Both the position numbers and the translations under genes were made by a program. From an uncultured Peptococcaceae bacterium (GTDB taxonomy: Bacteria; Bacillota; Peptococcia; Peptococcales; Peptococcaceae): a DNA stretch of 64,000 nt. Within the stretch, counting starts at the first letter, position 1; each line of letters opens with the position of its first letter. The notes under the pieces were generated by a model. The model searched no databases. It had not been told where the DNA came from and was given only the letters and a program-made list of their open reading frames with translations. Below are positions 8,236 to 16,167 of this stretch, piece by piece. Location: NCBI GenBank assembly GCA_902492275.1, contig CABUKW010000002.1, forward strand, positions 17,972-81,971. The letters run 5' to 3'.

Positions 8236-9315
8236 TTAATTTGCCTGTGCCGCTTCTAAGGAATCCAGCAACACGGTACCCAGACCATTGACCTGCGTAT
8301 CGATATCTGCATTCAGCTGCTGTACAGCATCCAATGCCAAAACTTCATCAAAGAAGCTGTCATCGTAGGTGATAATGGTCATGCCGCCTTCTTCCAAGGT
8401 AGCTTTGTTTTCGGCGTCAATATCGGCCAACTGCGGACGCATTTCTGCCAGAGCCTGCTGTACAGCCTCATTTAAGGCTTCCTGATACAGCGGGTCTAAG
8501 CTTTCGTAAGCGTCTTTGTTAATGCAAATCTGGTTGGCGTACAGAATATGGTTGGTGCAGGCCAGTACCGACTGCACTTCGTTAAAGTTGGAGCCTACAA
8601 TGGTATCGGCTGCATTTTCTTCGGCGTCAATGGTGCCATTTTGCAGCGCAATGTATAATTCCCCAAAGGCCAGCGGTGTCGGTTCAGCGCCGATGGCTGT
8701 CCAGAACTGCATGTGGTTGTTGTTGCTCATGGTACGAATTTGCAAGCCCTTGAAATCTGCCAGTGTGTTCAGTTCTATATTGGCAGTCGTTAAACGATAC
8801 GTTGCATTCTGCAGAATGCCCAGATAATGATAGCCGGCATTTTCGTAAGCAGTTGCCAGTGCATTGCGGAATTCGGAATCTTCACCGTTTAATACAGCGT
8901 CGATGGTATCGCCGTCATATTTGGAGAAGGCCATTGGCATATCGAACACAGCCATTTCCGGCACAAAGGATACAATAGGCGCAGTCTGACAAACCACGAT
9001 TTGAATATCGTTGGATTGCATCTGACGGAGAATATCTTCATCGCCGCCTAAATCGCCATTAGGATGATAATCGATGGTCAATTTACCGCCTGTAATTTCT
9101 TCCACATTGGACGCTACCAATTCGCCAAAAATCTGGCCTGCCGCACCCTTCCCGGTGGAATCGGCGCCAATCAGTTCAACGGCTTCCAGGTCTGCATATT
9201 TGGATGCGTCTTCGCCTTCTGCACTGCCGGACTGCCCGGCATCGGAGCCGCCGCAGCCAAATAAGGAAACGGACATGGCGGCAACCAATAACAATGATAC
9301 TACTTTCTTCTTCAT
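8236..9315 (-). CDS. dctP: TRAP transporter substrate-binding protein (DctP family)
   Basis: A 359-residue lipoprotein. It starts with a basic Met-Lys-Lys-Lys run, a hydrophobic stretch and the lipobox LFGC near residue 21, then a Ser/Gly/Glu linker. The mature part is a DctP-fold binding protein, including the region LADFKGLQIRTMSNN with the conserved Arg that normally clamps a substrate carboxylate. It captures an organic acid for the DctQM permease encoded directly upstream. AGGGGG precedes the ATG at 9315. It is the last gene of the aroE-like/dctQ/dctM/dctP operon; its partner enzyme suggests a quinate- or shikimate-like cyclic acid, which is inference. Confidence 0.88.
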   Translation of the reverse strand: MKKKVVSLLLVAAMSVSLFGCGGSDAGQSGSAEGEDASKYADLEAVELIGADSTGKGAAGQIFGELVASNVEEITGGKLTIDYHPNGDLGGDEDILRQMQSNDIQIVVCQTAPIVSFVPEMAVFDMPMAFSKYDGDTIDAVLNGEDSEFRNALATAYENAGYHYLGILQNATYRLTTANIELNTLADFKGLQIRTMSNNNHMQFWTAIGAEPTPLAFGELYIALQNGTIDAEENAADTIVGSNFNEVQSVLACTNHILYANQICINKDAYESLDPLYQEALNEAVQQALAEMRPQLADIDAENKATLEEGGMTIITYDDSFFDEVLALDAVQQLNADIDTQVNGLGTVLLDSLEAAQAN

Positions 9316-9348
9316 GGATATACCCCCTAAAAAATTTTATTCTGCGAA

Positions 9349-10653
9349 TCATAGAAGATTCGGAAGAAACGTTGAAAACCATGGCACATACACAATCACC
9401 AGCAGCGCCACTAAAAAGGTAATGATAAAGGGAACTGCCCGCCGCGCAACGGCCATGGGCTTTTCCTCTGAAATATTGCCGGCTACAAACAAATCCAGGC
9501 CAAACGGCGGCGTAGCCAGCCCGATAGACAGGCAACATACCAGAATAACGCCGAAATGAACCGGATCAACGCCCAGCGCTTCCATAGCAGGCAGCAGAAT
9601 GGGCGCCAAAATGATAATGGCTGGACCGGTATCCATCACCATGCCCAACAGCAGGAAAATGACCACCAGTACGGTAAGCGCTGTAAAGCTGGAATGGAAA
9701 TTATTCAAAATAAAGGCTTCTACCACCTTGGTAGCTTTGGTTAAGGACAACACCCGTCCAAAGGCCGTGGCAAAGGCCAGCACAAAAGCCAGACCGCCGT
9801 AGGTTTTGATGGATTCGCATAAAAACGGAATAATTTCTTTTATCCGAATAGAACGATAAATCAATAAAGACACCAGCAGTGCATAAAATACCGAAACCGT
9901 AGCTGCTTCTGTCGGCGTGAAATAACCGGTATAAATGCCGCCCAGCACAATCACCGGACACAATAAGGCCCAGAAACTATCCAGAAACAAACGGAGAAAG
10001 CCCCGTAAGCCGCCGGAGCGCAGCTGCCGCATCCGAACTTCAATCTGCGCTTTGTCTTCTCCATGCAGCAGACAATAAATCACCGCATAGACCATCAAAA
10101 ACAAACCAATCAAAATACCTGGCAGAATACCGCCTAAAAACAAATCGCCGGTAGAAACGCCGGTGGCCAGCGAATACAAAACAAAGGGAATCGACGGCGG
10201 AATAATCACGCCCAATCCGCCGGCAACTGCCACTAACCCAGCAGACCATTTTTTATCATAGCCTAATTCGCTCAAAAAAGGAATACACATGGAGCCTACC
10301 GCCGCAGTGGTGGCCGGTCCCGAACCGGAAATGGCGCCGTAAAACAGACAGGTTAAAATCACGGCACAGGGCAAGCCGCCCGGCAAACGACCGACAAAAT
10401 AGGCAAAGAAGTTGAACAGCTTTTTGGAAATGCCGCCCTTGGCCATAATCACGCCGCCTAAAATAAACAGCGGCACCGCCAAAATTGGCGTCGAGTTGGC
10501 GCCGGAAAAGGTATTGTTTAACAACTGCACCATAGAGCCGCCCTTGTCCATCAAGAAAATCGGAGCGGCAGAGCCCAAAATCATACTGACCGCAATAGGC
10601 ATGGACAATACGATGGCTGCCAGAAATACGCCAAATACTAAGAGAGCCGCCAT
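9349..10653 (-). CDS. dctM: TRAP transporter large permease (DctM family)
   Basis: A 434-residue integral membrane protein with about 12 hydrophobic segments, the expected size and composition for the sodium-coupled large subunit of TRAP transporters. Typical family segments are PLFILGGVIMAKGGIS, the GSGPATTAAVGS loop, VIIPPSIPFVLYSLATGVS and GLATPPFGLDLFV near the C terminus. It forms the translocation channel with the DctQ subunit. Its ATG overlaps the dctQ stop codon (TAATG at 10653), indicating coupled translation. Downstream dctP follows after 33 bases. Confidence 0.92.
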   Translation of the reverse strand: MAALLVFGVFLAAIVLSMPIAVSMILGSAAPIFLMDKGGSMVQLLNNTFSGANSTPILAVPLFILGGVIMAKGGISKKLFNFFAYFVGRLPGGLPCAVILTCLFYGAISGSGPATTAAVGSMCIPFLSELGYDKKWSAGLVAVAGGLGVIIPPSIPFVLYSLATGVSTGDLFLGGILPGILIGLFLMVYAVIYCLLHGEDKAQIEVRMRQLRSGGLRGFLRLFLDSFWALLCPVIVLGGIYTGYFTPTEAATVSVFYALLVSLLIYRSIRIKEIIPFLCESIKTYGGLAFVLAFATAFGRVLSLTKATKVVEAFILNNFHSSFTALTVLVVIFLLLGMVMDTGPAIIILAPILLPAMEALGVDPVHFGVILVCCLSIGLATPPFGLDLFVAGNISEEKPMAVARRAVPFIITFLVALLVIVYVPWFSTFLPNLL

Positions 10654-11207
10654 TATTCATCGCCCCCTTTTACGCTGAAAGTTTCTGCCTTGGCGTCAAG
10701 CATCGCCTGTTCTGTCGTGTTTAATTCTTTCTCGTGGAAATGCAGCGTATGAATACAAACCTGCTGCACACCGCGCAGGGTGCCCAGCACAAAGCCAATC
10801 AGCATAACGCTGTAAACAATCCACATGGGCCACAGCATGGCCGGCGACAATTCATTGCTGGCTTTGATGTTGCCCACCACAACCACCGAATAAAAGGCCA
10901 GCACAGCCATGCACAGCGTTGTAACCACATAAACCGAAATATTCAGCACTTTCATGACTTTTTCCGGCAAAATATCCAGCAGCGCCGTTACCCGCAGCAT
11001 ATTGCCCATACGCAACGTATAGGGCAGCGACAAAAATACGCTCCACACCCAACAGAACCGGCAAAATTCCTCAGCCCAAGTCAACGAAGGTATCCACGGC
11101 ACCTTCCGGATAATTACCTGCAAAAAGCTGACGCAGGCAATTATCACCAGCAAGATGGCCAACAGGGTTTCCTCCAGATGGGCGTCCAACCATCGAATGA
11201 CTTTCAT
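10653..11207 (-). CDS. dctQ: TRAP transporter small permease (DctQ family)
   Basis: A 184-residue membrane protein with four hydrophobic segments, matching the TRAP small subunit that pairs with DctM. The WAEEFCRFCWVWSVFL segment in the second helix is characteristic. The ATG at 11207 is chosen because AGGAG sits 9 bases upstream; an ATG at 11213 is too close to it. It follows the shikimate dehydrogenase-like gene by about 30 bases and overlaps dctM by the TAATG junction, so all four genes form one transcription unit. Confidence 0.87.
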   Translation of the reverse strand: MKVIRWLDAHLEETLLAILLVIIACVSFLQVIIRKVPWIPSLTWAEEFCRFCWVWSVFLSLPYTLRMGNMLRVTALLDILPEKVMKVLNISVYVVTTLCMAVLAFYSVVVVGNIKASNELSPAMLWPMWIVYSVMLIGFVLGTLRGVQQVCIHTLHFHEKELNTTEQAMLDAKAETFSVKGGDE

Positions 11208-11237
11208 AAACATCCTCTCCTCATAAAGCCCTGTCCG

Positions 11238-12098
11238 TCAGGACAGCTCTTTTAAAATCTGCAATAGCTCCTGCCGCATTGCCTCCACAGGGGCCGCCTT
11301 GCCCGTCCACAGCTCAATCTGCGCAGCGCCCTGATAGAGCGACATGCCCAATCCGTTTAAAATCCGGCAGTGTTTTTCTTCCGCATCCAGCAAAAACTGC
11401 GTTTTCTCCGGATTATAACACGCATCAAAATAGAACTGATTTTGACGAATATATTCCTTTGGCAGAGGATTTTGTCCGATTGTGGCGCCCATACCAACGC
11501 CGCTGGCGTTGATGATGACGTCGCACTGGGCCGTTTGCCCATACTGACCATAGGGCACAAACTCCGCTATAGGCTCAAAATTTTGATTCATATCCTGCAC
11601 CAACGCTTTGGCGCTTTCTGCAAAAATATCGGTGATATAAATCTTCTTGGCATGATGATAGGCCAAAATAAAACAAATAGCCCGGCCTACGCCTCCACTG
11701 CCGATACAGAAAAACGTATTTTTTGTTACGTCAATCTGTCCTTCTTCGGTCAGAGATTTGTAAAAACCGGACCCGTCCGTATTATAACCTACCAGTCTAC
11801 CGTTCTCCGATTTTACTACCGTGTTGCAACTGCCCATCTTTGCACAAAATGGATCCAGCTCATCTAAATACTTTAAAATTTCCACCTTATTCGGCTTGGT
11901 TACTGCAAATCCGGCAAAATTCATGTACCGGATGCCATTGACAATATCGCCCAAATGACTTTGATCTGTCTCCGTATAGAAATAGAGCATATCCAGCCCC
12001 GCCGCTCGATAGCCTTTGTTTTGCATCCTGGCCGCGTAAGACTGCCCCAAAGGCGTTCCCAATAAGGTAACCAGCTTGGTATTCACGTTTATATCCAT
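11238..12098 (-). CDS. Shikimate dehydrogenase family paralogue in TRAP operon
   Basis: A 286-residue AroE-fold oxidoreductase. It retains the presumed catalytic Lys (VTKPNK, K71), the NT pair (CNTVV, N92), Asp in GYNTDG (D108), the Rossmann glycine loop GSGGVG (133-138) and the C-terminal GLGMSLYQGA. The substrate-carboxylate motif differs: canonical HSxSP is here QSYAA (19-23), so the second Ser is Ala. It is thus probably not the biosynthetic AroE, which is encoded at 39762-40625. It is likely a dehydrogenase for a related imported acid such as quinate. ATG at 12098 follows GAAGGA by about 9 bases. First gene of the TRAP operon. Confidence 0.82.
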   Translation of the reverse strand: MDINVNTKLVTLLGTPLGQSYAARMQNKGYRAAGLDMLYFYTETDQSHLGDIVNGIRYMNFAGFAVTKPNKVEILKYLDELDPFCAKMGSCNTVVKSENGRLVGYNTDGSGFYKSLTEEGQIDVTKNTFFCIGSGGVGRAICFILAYHHAKKIYITDIFAESAKALVQDMNQNFEPIAEFVPYGQYGQTAQCDVIINASGVGMGATIGQNPLPKEYIRQNQFYFDACYNPEKTQFLLDAEEKHCRILNGLGMSLYQGAAQIELWTGKAAPVEAMRQELLQILKELS

Positions 12099-12256
12099 AC
12101 TACACAATCCTTCTTTTCCTGCAATTCTACCCTACTGCAATAGCTTCAACACATTAAAGTATTGCAGCACTTCGATTTTATTATAACACACTTTTTTAAA
12201 AAGTGAACCCATTTTTATTCACGATTTTGAATAGAACAAATAATTTTCGATAATAG

Positions 12257-12294
12257 AAAAACGACAGAAAAGCCATACCAAGCTATCCTGTCGT
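12257..12294 (-). terminator. Terminator of the lipoprotein gene
   Basis: ACGACAG (12261-12267) pairs with CTGTCGT (12288-12294), with a partial inner AGCC/GCT pairing. On the minus strand it is followed by TTTTT. Nothing else is recognised in the 12108-12361 gap. Confidence 0.6.
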
Positions 12295-12361
12295 CCTATG
12301 CGGCATATTGGTTAAACAATCTCTCTCAACATTATGCGTTTTATATGCAGCAGACATATTC

Positions 12362-12937
12362 TCAGCTAGACGCTTCTACCACCACTTGCCGGAGATTATC
12401 GCCGTGTAAATCGCTGATTTCTACCTTCACGCCCTTCGGCACATAGGCAATGTTTTGAATTTGCTCTTCCGCACCGGTTTCATACAGCACCACATCTTTT
12501 TTGTTCAACACCCGAGAAGGCTCCTTGTCCTTGGCATAATCTACCACATAAATCAAGGTATCCAAATCATCGTTTTGCCAGATAAATTGTTTGCCGTATT
12601 GCTCATACACATAAATCTCCCGCACCACATCATACACGGCCAAGTACAACTCCTGACTGTTGCTGCCGCTCAGGCTGCCTTCTATGGCAACCTTGTTCTG
12701 CTCTACCCACCGGCAGCGCACAATAGCACGTACATATTCATTTTTTTCTACCAAGTCCACCTGCTTGCCTGCAGCCTCCACCACCGTGCCCGACACACGG
12801 ATGCCCGCATCAGCCACCGGCTCTTCCGCTGCCTCTTCCTGCTCCAATTCCGATTCTGCCGGATTTACTGCAGCACAGCCCGTCGCTCCCGCAAACAATA
12901 GACAGAGCAGCAAAAGCATGATGAATGTTCTTTGCAT
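12362..12937 (-). CDS. Uncharacterised lipoprotein
   Basis: A 191-residue protein not recognised as a known family. It has a signal peptide with Leu-rich core and lipobox ATGC (Cys at about 21), then an acidic Glu/Ala linker (28-45). The beta-rich globular part is predicted from alternating hydrophobic residues. It is probably anchored to the outer face of the membrane. AAGGAG precedes the ATG at 12937. It lies downstream of a hypothetical gene and folD on the same strand, but 84 bases separate it from them, and it has its own terminator. Function unknown. Confidence 0.7.
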   Translation of the reverse strand: MQRTFIMLLLLCLLFAGATGCAAVNPAESELEQEEAAEEPVADAGIRVSGTVVEAAGKQVDLVEKNEYVRAIVRCRWVEQNKVAIEGSLSGSNSQELYLAVYDVVREIYVYEQYGKQFIWQNDDLDTLIYVVDYAKDKEPSRVLNKKDVVLYETGAEEQIQNIAYVPKGVKVEISDLHGDNLRQVVVEASS

Positions 12938-13021
12938 ACCTGTACTCCTTTATTTTCTGTGATTGAAACGCCGATCATTGCTTTCATTTTATGCAAGAAT
13001 GCCATTCTTATGCCAAGCATT

Positions 13022-13561
13022 TTAATCTTCCTGCAGTTCCTGATGCCAATAGGCAGTTTGAGGATCCTTGGCCACATCCGAAAACCGTTTCAACACATTG
13101 CCATACTTAAAAGCATAGCTAAAGTAGAGGTAAATATCATTCTTGCCTACAGATTTTGGCCGCAAAATTACTTTATCGGGATAAAACATATAACAATAAT
13201 CCGCATCCCGCCAAGTTACTTCCAAACCGTCAATGATCAAACTGATATTGCCCCATTCGCCGATTTTTATATCGGACAGCATACCCCGTCCGCTTTGTAT
13301 TTGTCCGTATTTGCAGCCGATGGTATAATCCCATTTGCCCAAAAACAGGGAAAAATGTTCCAGCAGAAAACGGCAGGGCAGACTGATTTCCTCCTGCAAG
13401 CGGCGCTCCGTCGCTATTTTTTCTTTTAATGTAATCAGCCGGCAATAATAAGACGAGCTGTCGTTATAATCGGGCAGTTGTTCCGCCCGTTTCAAGCATT
13501 GTTCGATATCTTCACAAATCAGAAGAATTTTCTGGTCCAATTCGGTTCTCTGCCGCTCCAT
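13022..13561 (-). CDS. Hypothetical protein downstream of folD
   Basis: A 179-residue soluble protein of unknown function. The first 60 residues are helical and charged (possible coiled coil with LDQKILLICEDIEQCLKRAE). The rest is rich in aromatic residues (WRDADYCYMFYPDK, DIYLYFSYAFKYG) and looks beta-stranded. No signal peptide or membrane segment. TAGGAGG precedes the ATG at 13561, and only 11 bases separate it from the folD stop codon, so it is cotranscribed with folD. That association gives no functional clue. Confidence 0.65.
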   Translation of the reverse strand: MERQRTELDQKILLICEDIEQCLKRAEQLPDYNDSSSYYCRLITLKEKIATERRLQEEISLPCRFLLEHFSLFLGKWDYTIGCKYGQIQSGRGMLSDIKIGEWGNISLIIDGLEVTWRDADYCYMFYPDKVILRPKSVGKNDIYLYFSYAFKYGNVLKRFSDVAKDPQTAYWHQELQED

Positions 13562-13572
13562 ATTGTATCCTC

Positions 13573-14412
13573 CTATCGCAGGGCGCTCTCCAGTGTATTT
13601 TTCATCAGCATGGTGATGGTCATAGGGCCTACGCCGCCCGGCACCGGCGTCAGCCAGCAGTCGCGACCTTCCAGACTGGCCCGGTCCACGTCGCCGGTCA
13701 GCTTGCCGTTTTCCAGACGGTTCATGCCCACGTCAATCACCACGGCGCCGTCTTTAATCATATCGCCGGTAATAAAATTCGATTTTCCAATGGCTACTAC
13801 CACAATATCGGCAGTCAGCAGTTCGTCCCGCAGATTTTGCGTTTTCGAGTGGCAGACAGTAACGGTGGCGTTTTCCCGCAAAAGCATCATAGCCACAGGC
13901 TTGCCTACAATATTGCTGCGCCCTACTACCACAGCCTTTTTCCCCGCAATCTGGATACCGGTCTGCTTAATCAAGTCAATGCAGCCTTTCGGGGTGCAAG
14001 GCTCAAAAGCCGGCTGACCAATCAGCAAAGACCCCAGATTTTCCGGCAAAAAGCCGTCCACATCTTTTTTGGGACTGATCGCACAAATCACCGCTTGTTC
14101 ATCAATATGTTCAGGCACCGGTAACTGTACCAATAAACCATGAATGTTGGCGTCGCCATTTAAGCGGTCAATCAACTGCAACAGCTCTGCCTGGCTGGTC
14201 TGCTCCGGCAGGCGGTACACCTCCGAATAAAACCCAACCTCCTGGCAGGCTTTTTCCTTGTTGCGCACATAAACCTGAGAAGCTGGGTCTTCCCCTACCA
14301 AAATGACTGCCAATCCAGGCACAATGCCTTTCGCCTTTAACTGCTCTACCGTCTGCTTGATTTCTTCCCGGCGCTTCTGCGCCAGCTGCTTGCCATCAAT
14401 TAATTTTAACAT
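13573..14412 (-). CDS. folD: Bifunctional methylenetetrahydrofolate dehydrogenase/cyclohydrolase FolD
   Basis: A 279-residue enzyme that interconverts 5,10-methylene-, methenyl- and 10-formyl-tetrahydrofolate. Signatures visible are YVRNKEKACQEVG with the catalytic Lys of the YxxxK motif, LVQLPVPEH, the Rossmann VVGRSNIVGKP loop and the C-terminal TPVPGGVGPMTITML. The ATG at 14412 is chosen to match the family N terminus (MLKLIDGKQLAQ). GGGAG lies 10 bases upstream; the open frame back to a GTG at 14445 is not supported by a ribosome site. It is divergent from ttcA. Confidence 0.93.
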   Translation of the reverse strand: MLKLIDGKQLAQKRREEIKQTVEQLKAKGIVPGLAVILVGEDPASQVYVRNKEKACQEVGFYSEVYRLPEQTSQAELLQLIDRLNGDANIHGLLVQLPVPEHIDEQAVICAISPKKDVDGFLPENLGSLLIGQPAFEPCTPKGCIDLIKQTGIQIAGKKAVVVGRSNIVGKPVAMMLLRENATVTVCHSKTQNLRDELLTADIVVVAIGKSNFITGDMIKDGAVVIDVGMNRLENGKLTGDVDRASLEGRDCWLTPVPGGVGPMTITMLMKNTLESALR

Positions 14413-14506
14413 TCCGTCTGCACTCCCGTCTTCTGTCTGATTCACAGCTTGATTTTGTTATAATTTTTATTATAGCATACTTTTTTATGGAACAGCCATA
14501 ATTATT

Positions 14507-14535
14507 TTGCTTTTTTTCTCTTCTTCCCTTATAAT
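14507..14535 (+). promoter_or_regulatory. Putative sigma-A promoter of ttcA
   Basis: TTGCTT (14507-14512) and TATAAT (14530-14535) with a 17-base spacer, 63 bases before the ttcA ATG. Confidence 0.6.
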
Positions 14536-14597
14536 TAAATATCGAAGTTATTTACTAGGTTTATCCATCATCTGTTCCATCGAAAGGAGTTCTGCCC

Positions 14598-15449
14598 ATG
14601 TGGCGCAAATATAACAAACCACTTCTGGCTAAAATTCGTCGGGCCAGCCGCGAATACGGCCTGATTCAGCCTTATGATAAAATCGCCGTAGGCTTATCCG
14701 GCGGCAAAGACAGCACCGTCATGCTTTATGCCCTCTCGGTGCTGCAAAAAACCTTGCCCATTCCCTTTGAACTACAAGGCATCTCTCTGGATGTGGGCTG
14801 GAACAACGATTATCAAATCATTGGACAATACTGCCAGCAACTGGGCGTTCCCTTCCATCTGGAAGAAACCAACATCGGTCGTATTGTCTACCAAGAACGT
14901 CAGGAAACCAATCCCTGCTCTTTATGTGCCAACATGCGCCGCGGTGCTATCAATAACATTGCCAAAAAGCTGGGCTGCAACAAAGTAGCCCTGGGCCATC
15001 ACCTGGACGACGCGCTGGAAACCTTTTTGATGAGTCTGGTTTTTGAAGGACGGATGCACACCTTCTCGCCCCGCACCTATTTGTCCCGCGCCGACATCAC
15101 CGTCATCCGGCCCATGATTTACGTTTACGAAAAAGACATCATCACCATCGCCCGACAATTAGAACTGCCGGTAGTCCCTAACAACTGTCCTGCCGACGGC
15201 ATTACCAAACGGCATACCATGAAAGAAGAACTCTCCCGGCTGGAAGCCATGAATTCCACCGTCCGCGAACGGATGCTGCACGCCGTTACCACCACGCTCT
15301 GGGCGCCGCTGATGCTGCCCGAAGCAGAACAGGTCATGCAGCCCATCAAAAAAATGTCGCCGTCCGATAAACCGGATGACGACAGCATTCCAGCCATGCA
15401 GCAGCAGGCTGTGCCCAAGGCAATTATTTTTTCCGAAGAAACACAATAA
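14598..15449 (+). CDS. ttcA: TtcA-like tRNA 2-thiolation PP-loop ATPase
   Basis: A 283-residue N-type ATP pyrophosphatase of the TtcA/TilS family, expected to thiolate a tRNA base (cytidine 32 in TtcA) through an adenylated intermediate. The PP-loop SGGKDS is at 34-39. The paired cysteines CSLC (107-110) and a further Cys in NNCPADG are the likely Fe-S/persulfide ligands. The GHHLDDALETF motif follows. The last 50 residues are a polar tail beyond the core. AAGGAG precedes the ATG at 14598. It converges with kdpE with only 16 bases between them. TtcA versus a close paralogue (TtuA) cannot be fully separated here. Confidence 0.83.
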   Translation: MWRKYNKPLLAKIRRASREYGLIQPYDKIAVGLSGGKDSTVMLYALSVLQKTLPIPFELQGISLDVGWNNDYQIIGQYCQQLGVPFHLEETNIGRIVYQERQETNPCSLCANMRRGAINNIAKKLGCNKVALGHHLDDALETFLMSLVFEGRMHTFSPRTYLSRADITVIRPMIYVYEKDIITIARQLELPVVPNNCPADGITKRHTMKEELSRLEAMNSTVRERMLHAVTTTLWAPLMLPEAEQVMQPIKKMSPSDKPDDDSIPAMQQQAVPKAIIFSEETQ

Positions 15450-15465
15450 ACCGTTTTTGCGCAGA

Positions 15466-16167
15466 TCACTCCACCTTCAGCATTCGATACCCAACGCCGA
15501 TATGCGTTTGAATATACTGTGGAGAATCCGGCGATGCTTCCAGCTTTTTGCGGAGCGTCGCCATAAAGACGCGCAAAGAGGCAACATCATTTTCCCAGCT
15601 TTGTCCCCAGATATTTTTCGTAAGAAAAGTATGGGTCAAAACTTTTCCAACATTTTTGCAAAGCAGGCACAATAACTTATACTCGATCGGCGTCAAATGC
15701 AGTTCTTCTCCGTCCAAATATGCGCAGCCGCCGGCATAATCTACCTGCAGCTTTCCATTCACAAATACCGGACTAGCCGTCAGCATTTCCGCAGTCATAA
15801 AAGAGAGCCGGCGCTGTGTTACACGCAGTCTTGCCAATAATTCCTCCACAGAAAAAGGCTTTGTTAAATAATCATCGGCACCAGCGTCTAAGGCTTCAAT
15901 TTTATCGGAATCCTCACTTCTGGCGCTGAGCACAATGATTGGCAAATTAGACCAGGAACGAACGGTTTCAATCACCTGTACGCCGTCCATATCGGGCAGC
16001 CCAAGATCGAGCAATATCATATCCGGATTATGTGAGGAAGCTTCCAGAATTGCAGCTTCTCCATTTTCGGCCATCAAATAACGGTACCCATTCGTTTTCA
16101 AAGTCGTCGTGATCAGATTCCGTACCGGCGTATCGTCCTCTACAACTAAAATCAAGGGTTTATTCAT
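15466..16167 (-). CDS. kdpE: Response regulator KdpE
   Basis: A 233-residue OmpR/PhoB-type DNA-binding response regulator. The receiver domain carries the acidic pair DD (11-12), the phospho-acceptor Asp in LLDLGLPD (D54) and Lys in TKPF. The C-terminal winged helix ends HIGVGYRMLKVE, the typical KdpE ending. It should activate the kdpFABC promoter when phosphorylated by KdpD. The ATG at 16167 overlaps the kdpD stop (16160) by 8 bases. A longer frame to 16224 lacks support. Confidence 0.93.
   Translation of the reverse strand: MNKPLILVVEDDTPVRNLITTTLKTNGYRYLMAENGEAAILEASSHNPDMILLDLGLPDMDGVQVIETVRSWSNLPIIVLSARSEDSDKIEALDAGADDYLTKPFSVEELLARLRVTQRRLSFMTAEMLTASPVFVNGKLQVDYAGGCAYLDGEELHLTPIEYKLLCLLCKNVGKVLTHTFLTKNIWGQSWENDVASLRVFMATLRKKLEASPDSPQYIQTHIGVGYRMLKVE

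Noticed and set aside
1864..12975. The 12-mer GAAACGCCGATC occurs in the terminator loop at 1864 and again near 12964.
   Set aside because: Only two copies, and the second has no comparable stem. I could not distinguish it from chance or from a decayed terminator.
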